Of a DNA stretch of 64,000 nt, positions 8,498 through 17,151 are shown piece after piece (within the stretch, counting starts at the first letter, position 1; each line of letters starts with the position of its first letter). Below the pieces are notes generated by a model. That model was not told the origin of the DNA and searched no databases. It saw only the letters and a program-made list of their open reading frames with translations. The position numbers were made by a program, and so were the translations under genes. Source of the stretch: Streptomyces aurantiacus JA 4570 (GTDB taxonomy: Bacteria; Actinomycetota; Actinomycetes; Streptomycetales; Streptomycetaceae); assembly GCF_000414115.1 (NCBI RefSeq), contig NZ_AOPZ01000069.1, forward strand, positions 1 to 64,000, in the 5' to 3' direction.

Positions 8498-9661
8498 ATG
8501 ACCCTCAAGCCTTTCCGCATCGCCGTGTCCGACGACGTCCTCGGCGACCTGCGCGCACGACTGACCCGCACCCGTTTCACCACCGCGTCCGACGCCGCGC
8601 CCTGGGCGGCCGGCACCGACCCCGCGTACCTGCGTGACCTCGTCGCGTACTGGGCCGACGGCTTCGACTGGCGTGCCGCCGAAGCCGCGCTCAACGAACT
8701 GCCGCACCACGTCGCCGAAGTGGCCGGGAGCAGCGTGCACTTCGTGCGGCTGCGCGGCCGCCGCCCCGAGGGGGCGCCCGCGCCGCTGCCGCTGGTCCTC
8801 ACCCACGGCTGGCCGAGCAGCTTCGTCGAGATGCTGCCCGCGGCGCGCCGCCTGGCCGACCCGGCCGCGTACGGCGGCGACCCCGCCGACGCCTTCGACG
8901 TGGTCGTCCCCTCGCTTCCCGGATTCCTCTACTCCGGCCTGCCGCAAGGGCCGTTCACCCGCCGGGGCGTCGCCGAGACCTGGCACTCCCTCATGACCGA
9001 GACACTGGGCTACGAGCGCTACGGGGCGTTCGGCGGCGACATCGGCGGCGGTGTCACGCAGTGGCTCGGCGCGCTGTACCCCGACCGGGTAGCCGGTGTG
9101 CACATCACCTCCGCCGTCGTCAGCGCCGACTTCGACAAGGAGCCGCCGACGCCCGCCGAGCAGACGTACCTGGACGCACTGGCCGCCTATGACATCGGTG
9201 ACCAGGGCTACAGCGAGATCATGTGCACCCGCCCCGACACGGTCGCCGCGGCCCTGATGGACTCGCCCGCCGGGCTGCTCGCGTGGATCGTCGACAAGTA
9301 CCGCGACTGGAGCGACTGCGACGGCGACGTCACCCGGCGCTGGGACCGGGACACCCTGCTGACCGTCGCCACCCTCTACTGGGCCACCGGCAGCATCGGC
9401 TCGTCCTTCCGGCAGTACTACGACTACCACCTGAACCAGCCGATGCCGCCCGTCACGGCCCCCGCAGCCGTCACGCTCAGTCACGAACCGGCGTACGCCG
9501 ACTACCCCAGGAGCCTCGCCGAACGCGTCTTCACCGACCTGCGGCACTGGAGCACCCCGCGCCGCGGCGGACACTTCATGGCCCACGAGGAACCGGACCA
9601 GGTGGCCGCCGAACTGCGGGCGTTCTTCGGCCCGTTGCGGCGCGGGGGCCACGAGGGCTAG
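8498..9661 (+). CDS. epoxide hydrolase (microsomal/EHN type)
   Basis: 387 residues. The N-terminal EHN domain (FRIAVSDDVLGDLRARLTRT) is followed by an alpha/beta-hydrolase with oxyanion motif HGWPSS and the nucleophile Asp181 in FGGDIGGG, as in juvenile-hormone/microsomal-type epoxide hydrolases; the catalytic His lies near 358 in GGHFMAHEEP. It opens epoxides to diols in the cytoplasm. The ATG is preceded by AAGGAA. A 203-bp gap with a small leader frame separates it from the esterase, so it may have its own control. Confidence 0.92.
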   Translation: MTLKPFRIAVSDDVLGDLRARLTRTRFTTASDAAPWAAGTDPAYLRDLVAYWADGFDWRAAEAALNELPHHVAEVAGSSVHFVRLRGRRPEGAPAPLPLVLTHGWPSSFVEMLPAARRLADPAAYGGDPADAFDVVVPSLPGFLYSGLPQGPFTRRGVAETWHSLMTETLGYERYGAFGGDIGGGVTQWLGALYPDRVAGVHITSAVVSADFDKEPPTPAEQTYLDALAAYDIGDQGYSEIMCTRPDTVAAALMDSPAGLLAWIVDKYRDWSDCDGDVTRRWDRDTLLTVATLYWATGSIGSSFRQYYDYHLNQPMPPVTAPAAVTLSHEPAYADYPRSLAERVFTDLRHWSTPRRGGHFMAHEEPDQVAAELRAFFGPLRRGGHEG

Positions 9662-9681
9662 CCCGGCGGGACTCCGCAGTG

Positions 9682-9741
9682 GTGGGTCGATATAGGCTGT
9701 ACGTTCTGTTTCTTTCTGCTTCTTTGCAGCTTGTGACCCAC
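9682..9741 (+). promoter_or_regulatory. T-rich leader with inverted repeat and -10-like box
   Basis: The perfect 7-base arms GTGGGTC (9682-9688) and GACCCAC (9735-9741) enclose a TAGGCT box (9693-9698) that fits a Streptomyces -10, and an unusually T-rich stretch (9699-9735). No convincing -35 is seen. It could be the promoter and operator of the following gene or a structured 5' leader. Confidence 0.4.
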
Positions 9742-9755
9742 CCGGAGAGTAATCA

Positions 9756-10790
9756 GTGACCGTAGCCATCGTCGCGCCCGAAGCAGCTGAACCGGTCGGC
9801 ACGCGGGAACTCGTGGAGCGTGACGCCCGCGAGTTCGGGGCCTACGCGCGCACCGGCGGCTGGACCTTCGGACTGAAGGTGGCCCGCAGCGTGCGGCCCG
9901 GCGGGCAGGCCGCCGACGAGACGCCGAAGCTCTCGGCGAAGGAGTTCGCCGATCTGGCCGGCTGCTCCGCCGAGCGCGTCATGCGCTACTACAAGGCATG
10001 GGACAAGGCCGCCGACGACGGGCTCGTGCCCCACTTCGAGGCGCTCGCGCCCGGCCAGGACGTCGAACTCCCCGACGCCGACGTCTGGTTGACGTACTAC
10101 GTCCCGCGCTCCAGCGCCACCTCCGCGCGCGGCACCGCGATCACCGCGGCCGCCGAGGCGGAGGGCATCCGCCCCACCAAGGCCCTGGAGGTCGCCGAGA
10201 ACCCCACCGCGCTGCGCGCGGCGATCCTCGCCGACCCCTCCACCGCCCAGGCCGCCCGGCACGCGCTGCTCGACCGGCTCAAGGAGGACCCGGCCCTGCA
10301 GACCGAGCTGGCCCGCGACATCGCCCGCACCGACGACCTGAAGAAGGCCGTCGCGGGCGAGGCCAGGGCCGCCGACCGCATCGAGTACGTCCGCAAGGTC
10401 GCCGAGGAGGGCCAGATCCGCACGCCCGCCGGGCAGACCCTCGACGCCCCCGCCGAACTGCGCGCCGAGGCCGAGCGGCACCTGTCCCTCCTCGACGAGC
10501 TGGACGACTCCGAGGAAGCCGGCGAGTGGGCCGCGGAGGCGTACGACACGGTGAAGACCCTCGTCGCCGAGACCGTCGAGGCCGACCCCGAACTTCGCGT
10601 GCAGGAGCGGCGCACGAAGTTCTACAGCAGCCTGCAGAAGGCCACCAAGGTCTTCGAGGAGCTCACCCTCGACGACGCCGTCGACTTCGACGCCCTCTAC
10701 GAGGACGACATGGTCCAGCGCCTGGAGGAGCTCCAGCAGGCCATCAACACCTGCATCACCGCGCTCCGCAAGGCGTCGGAGACGCGCTGA
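9756..10790 (+). CDS. conserved-looking helical protein of unknown function
   Basis: 344 residues from GTG, with GGAGAG six bases upstream. Not recognised. Residues about 45-75 (LSAKEFADLAGCSAERVMRYY) look like a helix-turn-helix, and the region around 80-150 continues as a compact helical part. From 150 on it is highly charged and almost all helix, with heptad-like runs in the last 100 residues that suggest coiled coil. No signal peptide or membrane segment. It could be a DNA-associated or nucleoid/partition-like protein. Stands alone between the hydrolase run and the SpoIIE phosphatase gene. Confidence 0.7.
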   Translation: MTVAIVAPEAAEPVGTRELVERDAREFGAYARTGGWTFGLKVARSVRPGGQAADETPKLSAKEFADLAGCSAERVMRYYKAWDKAADDGLVPHFEALAPGQDVELPDADVWLTYYVPRSSATSARGTAITAAAEAEGIRPTKALEVAENPTALRAAILADPSTAQAARHALLDRLKEDPALQTELARDIARTDDLKKAVAGEARAADRIEYVRKVAEEGQIRTPAGQTLDAPAELRAEAERHLSLLDELDDSEEAGEWAAEAYDTVKTLVAETVEADPELRVQERRTKFYSSLQKATKVFEELTLDDAVDFDALYEDDMVQRLEELQQAINTCITALRKASETR

Positions 10791-10908
10791 CCGCTCCGCC
10801 CGGGGGAGCCTGCCGCCCGCCGTCGCCGGGCTCGCGGTGGGGGATCGGGTTGTGCCTCCCCCGGGGACAGCGGATTCTGTAGGGAAGGAACGGGGCTGGT
10901 GCGGCGTC

Positions 10909-13305
10909 ATGACGGCATGGAACGCGGAGCGAAGCGCTGACTTTCGTGGTCCCCTCGACGTCACCGGGGCGGCCACGGCGGTGGTCGACGCCCAGGACGC
11001 GGTCATCGGATGGAGCCTCGCGGCGGAGCGGCTCCTCGGCTATCGGCCGCAGGAGATCGTCGGCCGGCCGCTGACCACGTTCCTGTCGCGACCCGGCCCG
11101 GAACCGTCCGTCCCGGATCTGCCGCCCGAGATCCGCGGGAACGAGATCCGCGTCGCCCGGCACCGGAACGGGCGCGAGCTGATCGTGGCCATCGCGGTGT
11201 GTCCCCTGCCGGGCGCCGGCCCCGCGGCGCGTGTCCTCGTCGTGGCGGAGCTGCAGGATCTCCGGCTGTGGGAATCCCGGCTGGCCCTCCTGCACGGGCT
11301 GGCCACCCAGTCGCCCGTCGGTCTGGCGATCTACGACTCCGACCTGCACCTGACCTGGTGCAACACAGCGTACGAACAGGAGATGGGACGACCGCTCGAA
11401 GAGTTCCGCGGCGCCCGGCCCGATGAGTTGTACTCCGAGGGAAAGTTCGTGACCAAGGGGCATCCGCCCACGCTCGACACGGTCATGCGCCACGTGCTGG
11501 ACACGGGAGACTCATTTCTGGACCTGCACTTCCAGGGCCGGCCGCCCAGCGACCCGGAGACGGACCACCTCTGGTCGTGCGCCTACTACCGGCTCCAGGA
11601 CGCCGACGGACACGTGTTCGGTGTGTGTGAGGACGCCTTCGACATCACCGATCGCCACCGGGCCCAGCGGCGGCTGGCCCTGCTCGTCGAAGCGGGCCGC
11701 GGCATCGGGACCGCCCTCGATGTGACGGTCGTCGCCGAGAACATCGCTGAAGTGGCGGTACCGGAATTCGCCACCACCGTCACGGTCGACCTCGCGAAGG
11801 CGGTGCTGGAGGGCGAGGTGCCGCCCACGGGCAACTCGGCGGCGATGTCTCTGGTGCGGGTCGCCCACTGCTCGGCCGAGGACGACGACCAGGAAAAGCC
11901 GGGACCACGGCCTTCTCCGCTCGCGGACCGCCCACCCGTGGACTACCCTCCCGGTTCGCCGCAGGATCGCAGCCTCTCCTCGGGCGGGCTCGTACTCGAC
12001 GGCGCGGCCCTGGTCGTGCCGCTGCGGGCCGGGAACAGCACGCTGGGACTCATCACCTTCCTGCGCGGCACGGGGCCGGCCACCTTCGACAGCGGCGAAG
12101 TCGCGCTGGCCGACGAACTGGTCGCCCGAACGGCTGTGTCCATCGACAACGCCCGCCGCTTCACCCGTGAGCGGACCGCCTCCCTGGTCCTCCAGCGCCA
12201 GTTGCTGCCGCGACACGTGCCGGAGCAGTCGGCGGTCGACCTGGCCTACCGCTATCTGCCCACGGACGACGTGACGGGGGTCGGCGGTGACTGGTTCGAC
12301 GTCATCCCGCTGTCCGGAACCCGCGTCGGGCTCGTGGTCGGGGACGTGGTCGGACACGGGCTGCAGGCGGCAGCCACCATGGGACGGCTGCGGACGAGCG
12401 TACGCGCGTTCGCCCAGATGGACATGGACCCCGTCGAGCTGCTGTCGCGGCTCGACGATCTGGTGGCGCAGTCGGCGGAGGAGCAGCGGGCCGAGCTGGG
12501 AACGCCCGACGGCACCTACACCGACGTGACCACCGGCGCGACCTGTCTCTACGCGGTCTACGACCCGGTTTCGCGGCGCTGCGTCATGGCCAGGGCCGGG
12601 CACCTGCCACCGGCGGTCGTCGGCCCGGACGGCAAGCCGTCGTTCCCGGACCTGCCGGCGGGCCCGCCCCTCGGCCTGGGCGGCCTGCCGTTCGAGTCGC
12701 TGGAGATCGAGCTGCCCGTGGGCAGCCTCCTTGCTCTCTTCACCGACGGCCTGGTCGAGGCCCGCGACAGCGACATCGACCAGGGACTCGACACTCTGGG
12801 ACGGGTCCTCAGCGACCGGCACGCGTCGCTCGAAGAGCTGTGCGACCGGGCCGTGGCGGAACTCCTGCCGGGCGGCTCGACGGCCGACGACACCGCCCTG
12901 CTGCTCGTCCGCACCCGCGAACTCGACACGTCACAGGTCGCCGAATGGGAGCTGCCCGCGGAACCGGTCGCGGCGGGCAAGGCGCGGGAGCTGGCCACCC
13001 AGCAGCTGCACCACTGGGGCCTCGAAGACCTGTCGTTCGCGACCGAGCTCGTCGTGAGCGAGCTGGTGACCAACGCGGTCAGGTACGCCGAAGGGCCGAT
13101 CCAAGTACGCCTCATCCGTGACCGCACCCTCCTGTGCGAGGTGGCGGACACCGGCCATACCTCACCCCACCTGCGGCACAGCGGCGAAGAGGACGAAGGC
13201 GGCCGCGGCCTGTTCATCGTCGCGCAGCTCGTCCAGAGGTGGGGAACGCGCTACACCCCCTCCGGCAAGACCATCTGGACGGAACAGGCGTTCCCGGCGA
13301 CGTGA
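10909..13305 (+). CDS. PAS-PAS-GAF-PP2C (SpoIIE) phosphatase with RsbW-like kinase domain
   Basis: 798 residues. Order: PAS (about 14-115), second PAS (128-240), GAF-like (259-415), PP2C/SpoIIE phosphatase (425-665) and HATPase_c of the anti-sigma kinase type (680-795). Metal-binding Asp motifs GGDWFDV, GDVVGHG, LFTDG and DDTALLL are intact, as are N- and G-box parts of the kinase (SELVTNAVRY, GGRGLFIV). Such proteins switch partner-swapping cascades by dephosphorylating anti-anti-sigma factors, here with the kinase on the same chain. ATG 10909 is chosen; a GTG 72 bases upstream stays in frame. No sigma factor or antagonist lies next to it, so the partners are elsewhere. Confidence 0.88.
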   Translation: MTAWNAERSADFRGPLDVTGAATAVVDAQDAVIGWSLAAERLLGYRPQEIVGRPLTTFLSRPGPEPSVPDLPPEIRGNEIRVARHRNGRELIVAIAVCPLPGAGPAARVLVVAELQDLRLWESRLALLHGLATQSPVGLAIYDSDLHLTWCNTAYEQEMGRPLEEFRGARPDELYSEGKFVTKGHPPTLDTVMRHVLDTGDSFLDLHFQGRPPSDPETDHLWSCAYYRLQDADGHVFGVCEDAFDITDRHRAQRRLALLVEAGRGIGTALDVTVVAENIAEVAVPEFATTVTVDLAKAVLEGEVPPTGNSAAMSLVRVAHCSAEDDDQEKPGPRPSPLADRPPVDYPPGSPQDRSLSSGGLVLDGAALVVPLRAGNSTLGLITFLRGTGPATFDSGEVALADELVARTAVSIDNARRFTRERTASLVLQRQLLPRHVPEQSAVDLAYRYLPTDDVTGVGGDWFDVIPLSGTRVGLVVGDVVGHGLQAAATMGRLRTSVRAFAQMDMDPVELLSRLDDLVAQSAEEQRAELGTPDGTYTDVTTGATCLYAVYDPVSRRCVMARAGHLPPAVVGPDGKPSFPDLPAGPPLGLGGLPFESLEIELPVGSLLALFTDGLVEARDSDIDQGLDTLGRVLSDRHASLEELCDRAVAELLPGGSTADDTALLLVRTRELDTSQVAEWELPAEPVAAGKARELATQQLHHWGLEDLSFATELVVSELVTNAVRYAEGPIQVRLIRDRTLLCEVADTGHTSPHLRHSGEEDEGGRGLFIVAQLVQRWGTRYTPSGKTIWTEQAFPAT

Positions 13306-13457
13306 GCCCGGGGTGGTTTGCGCCCCTTTGTGCCAGGGGAGCCGGAGATACAGAGGTGATCGCGATGCTTGATCCCGGAACCGACGTGGCAGAGCCGTGA
13401 CCCGCGTACGGAACGTGGTCGCGGGCCCCCAAGGACGAACGCTCGGAGTGAGTCACC

Positions 13458-14597
13458 ATGCGTCTTTCATTTCTGCAACCCCTCCTGGACCGGCCCGGCC
13501 CCTGGGCGACGGTGTACTTCGACCCCGGTCAGGCGGACGAGGCGGGCGCGAAGCGCCGTGAACTGTCCGTGCGGGAGATGTGCCGGACCCTGGAACAGGA
13601 AGGTGCGGACGAGCCCACCGTCGCGGCGGTCCGCGAGGGCCTGACGGGGCTCTCGCCCGCCGAGGACCCCGCGGGGCGCGTCCTCTTCGCCACCGGTGGT
13701 GAGGTCGTGCTGAGCCACCGGCTGCCCCGGCGGCTCCAGGGCGGCTTCGCCTGCTGGGCCGCTCTTCCGCGGCTGACCCCCTTGCTGGAGCTGTGCGGCC
13801 AGGACCCGGTGAGCCTGATCGCCTACATCGACCGCACCGGCGCCGACTTCGAGCGGCGGACCGCGGCCGGCCCGCGGGACTGCGGGCATGTCGAGGGAGC
13901 GCAGTGGCCGGTGCACCGCACCGCCACCTCCGACTGGTCCGAACGGCACTTCCAGCTCAAGGTGGAGAACACCTGGGAGCACAACGCCGCGGAGATCGCC
14001 GAGGCGCTGGCCGCGGCCTTTGAGGAGTCGGGCGCCGACCTCGTCGTGCTGGTGGGCGACCCCCGTGAGCGGCCGGCTGTGCGCGACAAGCTGCCGGAAG
14101 CCGTTCGCGCCGTGACGGTCGAGACGGAGCACGGTGGCCGCGCCGCCGGTTCGGGCTCCGCGGCGCTGGAGGAGGCCATCGAGAACGCCTGCCAGGAGCA
14201 TCTGCGCCGGCACGTCGGCGAGGTGCTCGACCGCTTCCGGGCGGGCCGCGTGGGCACCGACCGGCCCGCCGACGCCGTGGAGGGCGTGCCCGCGGTGGTG
14301 GACGCCGCCCGCGAGCACCGCATCGACACCCTGTTGGTCCGGCCCGACGGGCCTGACCTGCACCGCGAGATGTGGGCGGGCACCGATCCTGACCAGCTGG
14401 CGGTGCGGCGGACCGACGCCGAAGCGCTCGGCGACGGCGCGCCCGTCTCCGTACGCGCCGACGACGCGCTGCTGCGTTCAGCGGCGGCCACGTCCGCCGA
14501 CGTCCTGATCATTCCGTTCGAGGAGGTGAGCGACGACATCCCGGCCGGAGGACTCGGCGCCCTGCTGCGCTGGACGTACGAGCCGAGTGCGGCCTGA
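13458..14597 (+). CDS. Rv2629 / baeRF-family protein (ribosome-associated, eRF1-like)
   Basis: 379 residues. Length and sequence (LKVENTWEHNAAEIAEALA, IDTLLVRPDG, ADVLIIPFEEV) match the baeRF/Rv2629 family, relatives of eRF1 and Vms1/ANKZF1 release factors; in mycobacteria members are tied to stress and ribosome hibernation. The N-terminal DRPGPWATVYFDP opening is typical. It follows a stress-type phosphatase gene, which agrees with a stress role. The 152-bp leader holds a 14-codon frame starting at 13356 behind GAGG that may or may not be translated. Confidence 0.8.
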   Translation: MRLSFLQPLLDRPGPWATVYFDPGQADEAGAKRRELSVREMCRTLEQEGADEPTVAAVREGLTGLSPAEDPAGRVLFATGGEVVLSHRLPRRLQGGFACWAALPRLTPLLELCGQDPVSLIAYIDRTGADFERRTAAGPRDCGHVEGAQWPVHRTATSDWSERHFQLKVENTWEHNAAEIAEALAAAFEESGADLVVLVGDPRERPAVRDKLPEAVRAVTVETEHGGRAAGSGSAALEEAIENACQEHLRRHVGEVLDRFRAGRVGTDRPADAVEGVPAVVDAAREHRIDTLLVRPDGPDLHREMWAGTDPDQLAVRRTDAEALGDGAPVSVRADDALLRSAAATSADVLIIPFEEVSDDIPAGGLGALLRWTYEPSAA

Positions 14598-14680
14598 GAG
14601 GCGGCAGCGGGCCGAGCCGGTGAGGCGGCAGCGGGCCGAGCCGGTGAGGCGGCAACGGGCCGAGCCGGTGAGGCTGCCCG
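14598..14680 (+). repeat. 24-bp tandem repeat, 3.4 copies
   Basis: Unit GAGGCGGCAGCGGGCCGAGC followed by CGGT occurs at 14598, 14622 and 14646 (third copy with one G-to-A change), with a partial fourth copy. It starts directly after the baeRF stop codon and fills the gap to the PTS gene. Each unit has complementary GC-rich parts, so it may fold, but it is not a clear terminator. Confidence 0.85.
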
Positions 14681-14728
14681 GAAATGTGGGCTGCCGTCTC
14701 CGGGGGGCTCTGTGAAACGATCAACCAC

Positions 14729-15499
14729 ATGGTGTCTGTGAGCGATCTCCTGCCGGTCGAGGCGATCCGGCTCGACGTGGCGGCCGAGGACTGGCGTGCC
14801 GCGATCGGCGCCGCGGGCGACCTGCTCGTGGCGACGGGCAGCAGCACGGACGCGTACACGGCGGAGATGATCCGGACCGTGGTGGACAGCGGGCCCTACA
14901 TCGTCGTCGCCCCCGGTTTCGCGTTCGCGCACGCGCGGCCCTCGCCCGCGGTGCTGCGCACCGGCATGTCCTGGGTGCGGCTCGCGCGGCCGGTGGAGTT
15001 CGGGCACGAGACGAACGACCCGGTCGACCTGGTCGTGGCGCTCGCCGCCACGGACGCCTCCGCGCACACCGAGGCCATGGCGTCCCTGGCCCGGCTGCTC
15101 GCCGACCCCGAGACGGGACGGGCCCTGCGGGCGGCCCCGACGCCTGCGGCGGTGCACGCGCTGCTGGCGGGGGAGCGGCCTCCCCGCGAGTCCGGACCCA
15201 CGGCCGGGCCCGCCGTGCACAAGATCCTCACCGTGTGCGGCAACGGCCTCGGCACCAGCCTCTTCCTCAAGAACACCCTGGAGCAGGTCCTCGACCGCTG
15301 GGGCTGGAGCCGGTACGTGACCGTCGAGGCCACGGACACCATCTCCGCCAAGGGCAAGGCGTCCGAGGCCGTCGCCATCCTCACGTCCCGGGAGATCGCC
15401 AAGGCCCTCGGCGACGTCGGCGTCCCCGTGCGGGTCGTCGACGACTTCACCTCCACCACCGAGGCCGACCGCGTCCTGCGGGACACATACGACGTGTAG
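14729..15499 (+). CDS. PTS sugar transporter, fused IIA-IIB (ascorbate/Ula type)
   Basis: 256 residues. Residues 1-150 are an EIIA domain of the mannitol/ascorbate type with phospho-His68 in GFAFAHARPS. Residues 164-256 are an EIIB domain with phospho-Cys170 in ILTVCGNGLGTS. Phosphate passes from HPr through His68 and Cys170 to the sugar as it is imported by the IIC protein encoded next. ATG 14729 starts the IIA fold; GTG 14732 and 14738 are close alternatives. Separated from the IIC gene by 36 bp. EI and HPr are encoded elsewhere. Confidence 0.88.
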   Translation: MVSVSDLLPVEAIRLDVAAEDWRAAIGAAGDLLVATGSSTDAYTAEMIRTVVDSGPYIVVAPGFAFAHARPSPAVLRTGMSWVRLARPVEFGHETNDPVDLVVALAATDASAHTEAMASLARLLADPETGRALRAAPTPAAVHALLAGERPPRESGPTAGPAVHKILTVCGNGLGTSLFLKNTLEQVLDRWGWSRYVTVEATDTISAKGKASEAVAILTSREIAKALGDVGVPVRVVDDFTSTTEADRVLRDTYDV

Positions 15500-15535
15500 G
15501 CGGGCGCACGCAAGGACGACAGGTAAGGAAGAGCC

Positions 15536-17113
15536 TTGGACTGGCTGGTATCCCTCGCGAAGTTCCTGGTCAACGAAATCCTCAGCCAGCCCGCGTACTT
15601 GATCGGGCTCATCACCGCCGCGGGCCTGATCGCGCTGCGCAAGTCGGCGGGCCAGATCGTCGGCGGCGCGATCAAGGCGACGCTCGGGTTCCTGCTCATC
15701 GGCGCGGGCGCCGGCCTCGTCGTGGCCGCGCTCGCCCCGCTCGGCGAGATGATCCAGGGCTCGACGGGTGCGCACGGCGTGATCCCGACGAACGAGGCCA
15801 TCGTCGGTATCGCCCAGGCCGAGTACGGCTCCCGGGTCGCCTGGCTGATGATCCTCGGCTTCGCCGTGAGCCTGGTCCTGGCCCGCTTCACCCCGCTGCG
15901 CTACGTCTTCCTGACCGGCCATCACATGCTGTTCATGGCCACGCTCCTGACGATGGTGCTCGCGACGGCCGGGCAGCGCTCGTGGGTCGTGGTCGTCGTC
16001 GGCGGTGTGCTGCTCGGCATCATGCTGGTCGCGATGCCCGCCTTCGCGCACCCCTGGACCAAGCGCGTCACCGGCAACAACACCGTCGCCATCGGTCACT
16101 TCGGGACGGCCGGGTACGTCGTCGCCGGCGCGACCGGCCAGGTGGTCGGCCGGCGCAGCCGCTCCACGGAGGACATGAAGCTCCCCGAGGGCCTGCGCTT
16201 CCTGCGCGACTCGATGGTGGCCACGGCCCTGTCCATGGTCCTCATCTACCTGATCATGTCGCTGGTCCTCCTCGCCAAGGTCGGCAAGCAGAGCGCCTTC
16301 AAGGCGTTCGCCGTCGACGGCGGTCCGGCGGCGCCCGACGTCGGCGCGTACGTCATGCAATCGGTCATGCAGGGGCTGCAGTTCGGCATCGCGGTCGCGG
16401 TGATCCTCTTCGGTGTCCGTACGATCCTCGGCGAGCTGGTGCCCGCCTTCCAGGGCATCGCGAACCGCGTCGTGCCCGGCGCGGTGCCGTCCCTGGACGC
16501 GCCGATCGTCTTCCCGTACGCGCAGAACGCCGTCCTGGTCGGCTTCATCTCCAGCTTCGTCGGCGGCCTGGCCGGCCTCGGCCTGCTCGCCTGGATCTTC
16601 GAGCCCGCCCTCGGCCTCGCGCTCGTGCTGCCCGGCCTGGTGCCGCACTTCTTCACGGGCGGCGCCGCCGGGGTCTACGGCAACGCGACGGGCGGCCGGC
16701 GCGGCGCCGTCGTCGGCGCGTTCCTCAACGGCGTCCTCATCACCTTCCTGCCCGCCCTGCTCCTGAAGGTGCTCGGTGCCTTCGGCAAGGAGAACACCAC
16801 GTTCGGCGACGCCGACTTCGGCTGGTTCGGCTCCCTCGTCGGCAACGCCGCCAAGGCGGGCACGGTGGGCGGCGCCGTCCTCATGCTGCTCATCGGCGCG
16901 GTGATCCTGGCCGCCGCGATCGTCGTGCAGAAGCGGGTCGTGGAGACGGGCTGGGACCCGGGCGCCCGACGCGACGCACTCCTGCCCCGCCCGGCCGGGA
17001 CGGCCACCGCCGGACCGGACGCCGGTGCCGCGCCGCCTTCGGGTACGTACGCGAGGATCGCCCCGCCGCCGGGCGCACCGAAGCCTCCGCCGCCGCCCGG
17101 GACGGACGCCTGA
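15536..17113 (+). CDS. PTS ascorbate-type transporter subunit IIC (UlaA-like)
   Basis: 525 residues from a TTG start with AAGGAAG just upstream. About ten membrane helices; the N-terminal region (FLVNEILSQPAYLIGLI) and the motifs FLTGHHMLFMATLL and VVGRRSRSTEDMKLP are those of UlaA/SgaT permeases, which carry L-ascorbate or related acids. It is longer than usual because of a Pro/Ala-rich cytoplasmic tail of about 50 residues at the C-terminus. Forms the transporter with the IIAB protein before it. No catabolic enzymes follow, so the actual sugar acid is uncertain. Confidence 0.88.
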   Translation: MDWLVSLAKFLVNEILSQPAYLIGLITAAGLIALRKSAGQIVGGAIKATLGFLLIGAGAGLVVAALAPLGEMIQGSTGAHGVIPTNEAIVGIAQAEYGSRVAWLMILGFAVSLVLARFTPLRYVFLTGHHMLFMATLLTMVLATAGQRSWVVVVVGGVLLGIMLVAMPAFAHPWTKRVTGNNTVAIGHFGTAGYVVAGATGQVVGRRSRSTEDMKLPEGLRFLRDSMVATALSMVLIYLIMSLVLLAKVGKQSAFKAFAVDGGPAAPDVGAYVMQSVMQGLQFGIAVAVILFGVRTILGELVPAFQGIANRVVPGAVPSLDAPIVFPYAQNAVLVGFISSFVGGLAGLGLLAWIFEPALGLALVLPGLVPHFFTGGAAGVYGNATGGRRGAVVGAFLNGVLITFLPALLLKVLGAFGKENTTFGDADFGWFGSLVGNAAKAGTVGGAVLMLLIGAVILAAAIVVQKRVVETGWDPGARRDALLPRPAGTATAGPDAGAAPPSGTYARIAPPPGAPKPPPPPGTDA

Positions 17114-17125
17114 CGCGCGCGGCCG

Positions 17126-17140
17126 GGCCCGCCCCGGGCC
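17126..17140. terminator. small GC hairpin between convergent genes
   Basis: GGCCCG and CGGGCC form a perfect 6-bp stem with a 3-base loop, in the 38-bp gap between the UlaA-like gene and the convergent ABC permease gene. It may serve as a two-way terminator. There is no U-run on either side. Confidence 0.35.
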
Positions 17141-17151
17141 TTCGTACCGGA

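Noticed and set aside
13356..13400. 14-codon frame before the baeRF gene
   Set aside because: Only a weak GAGG precedes it and nothing else supports translation; left as a remark in the neighbouring gene.
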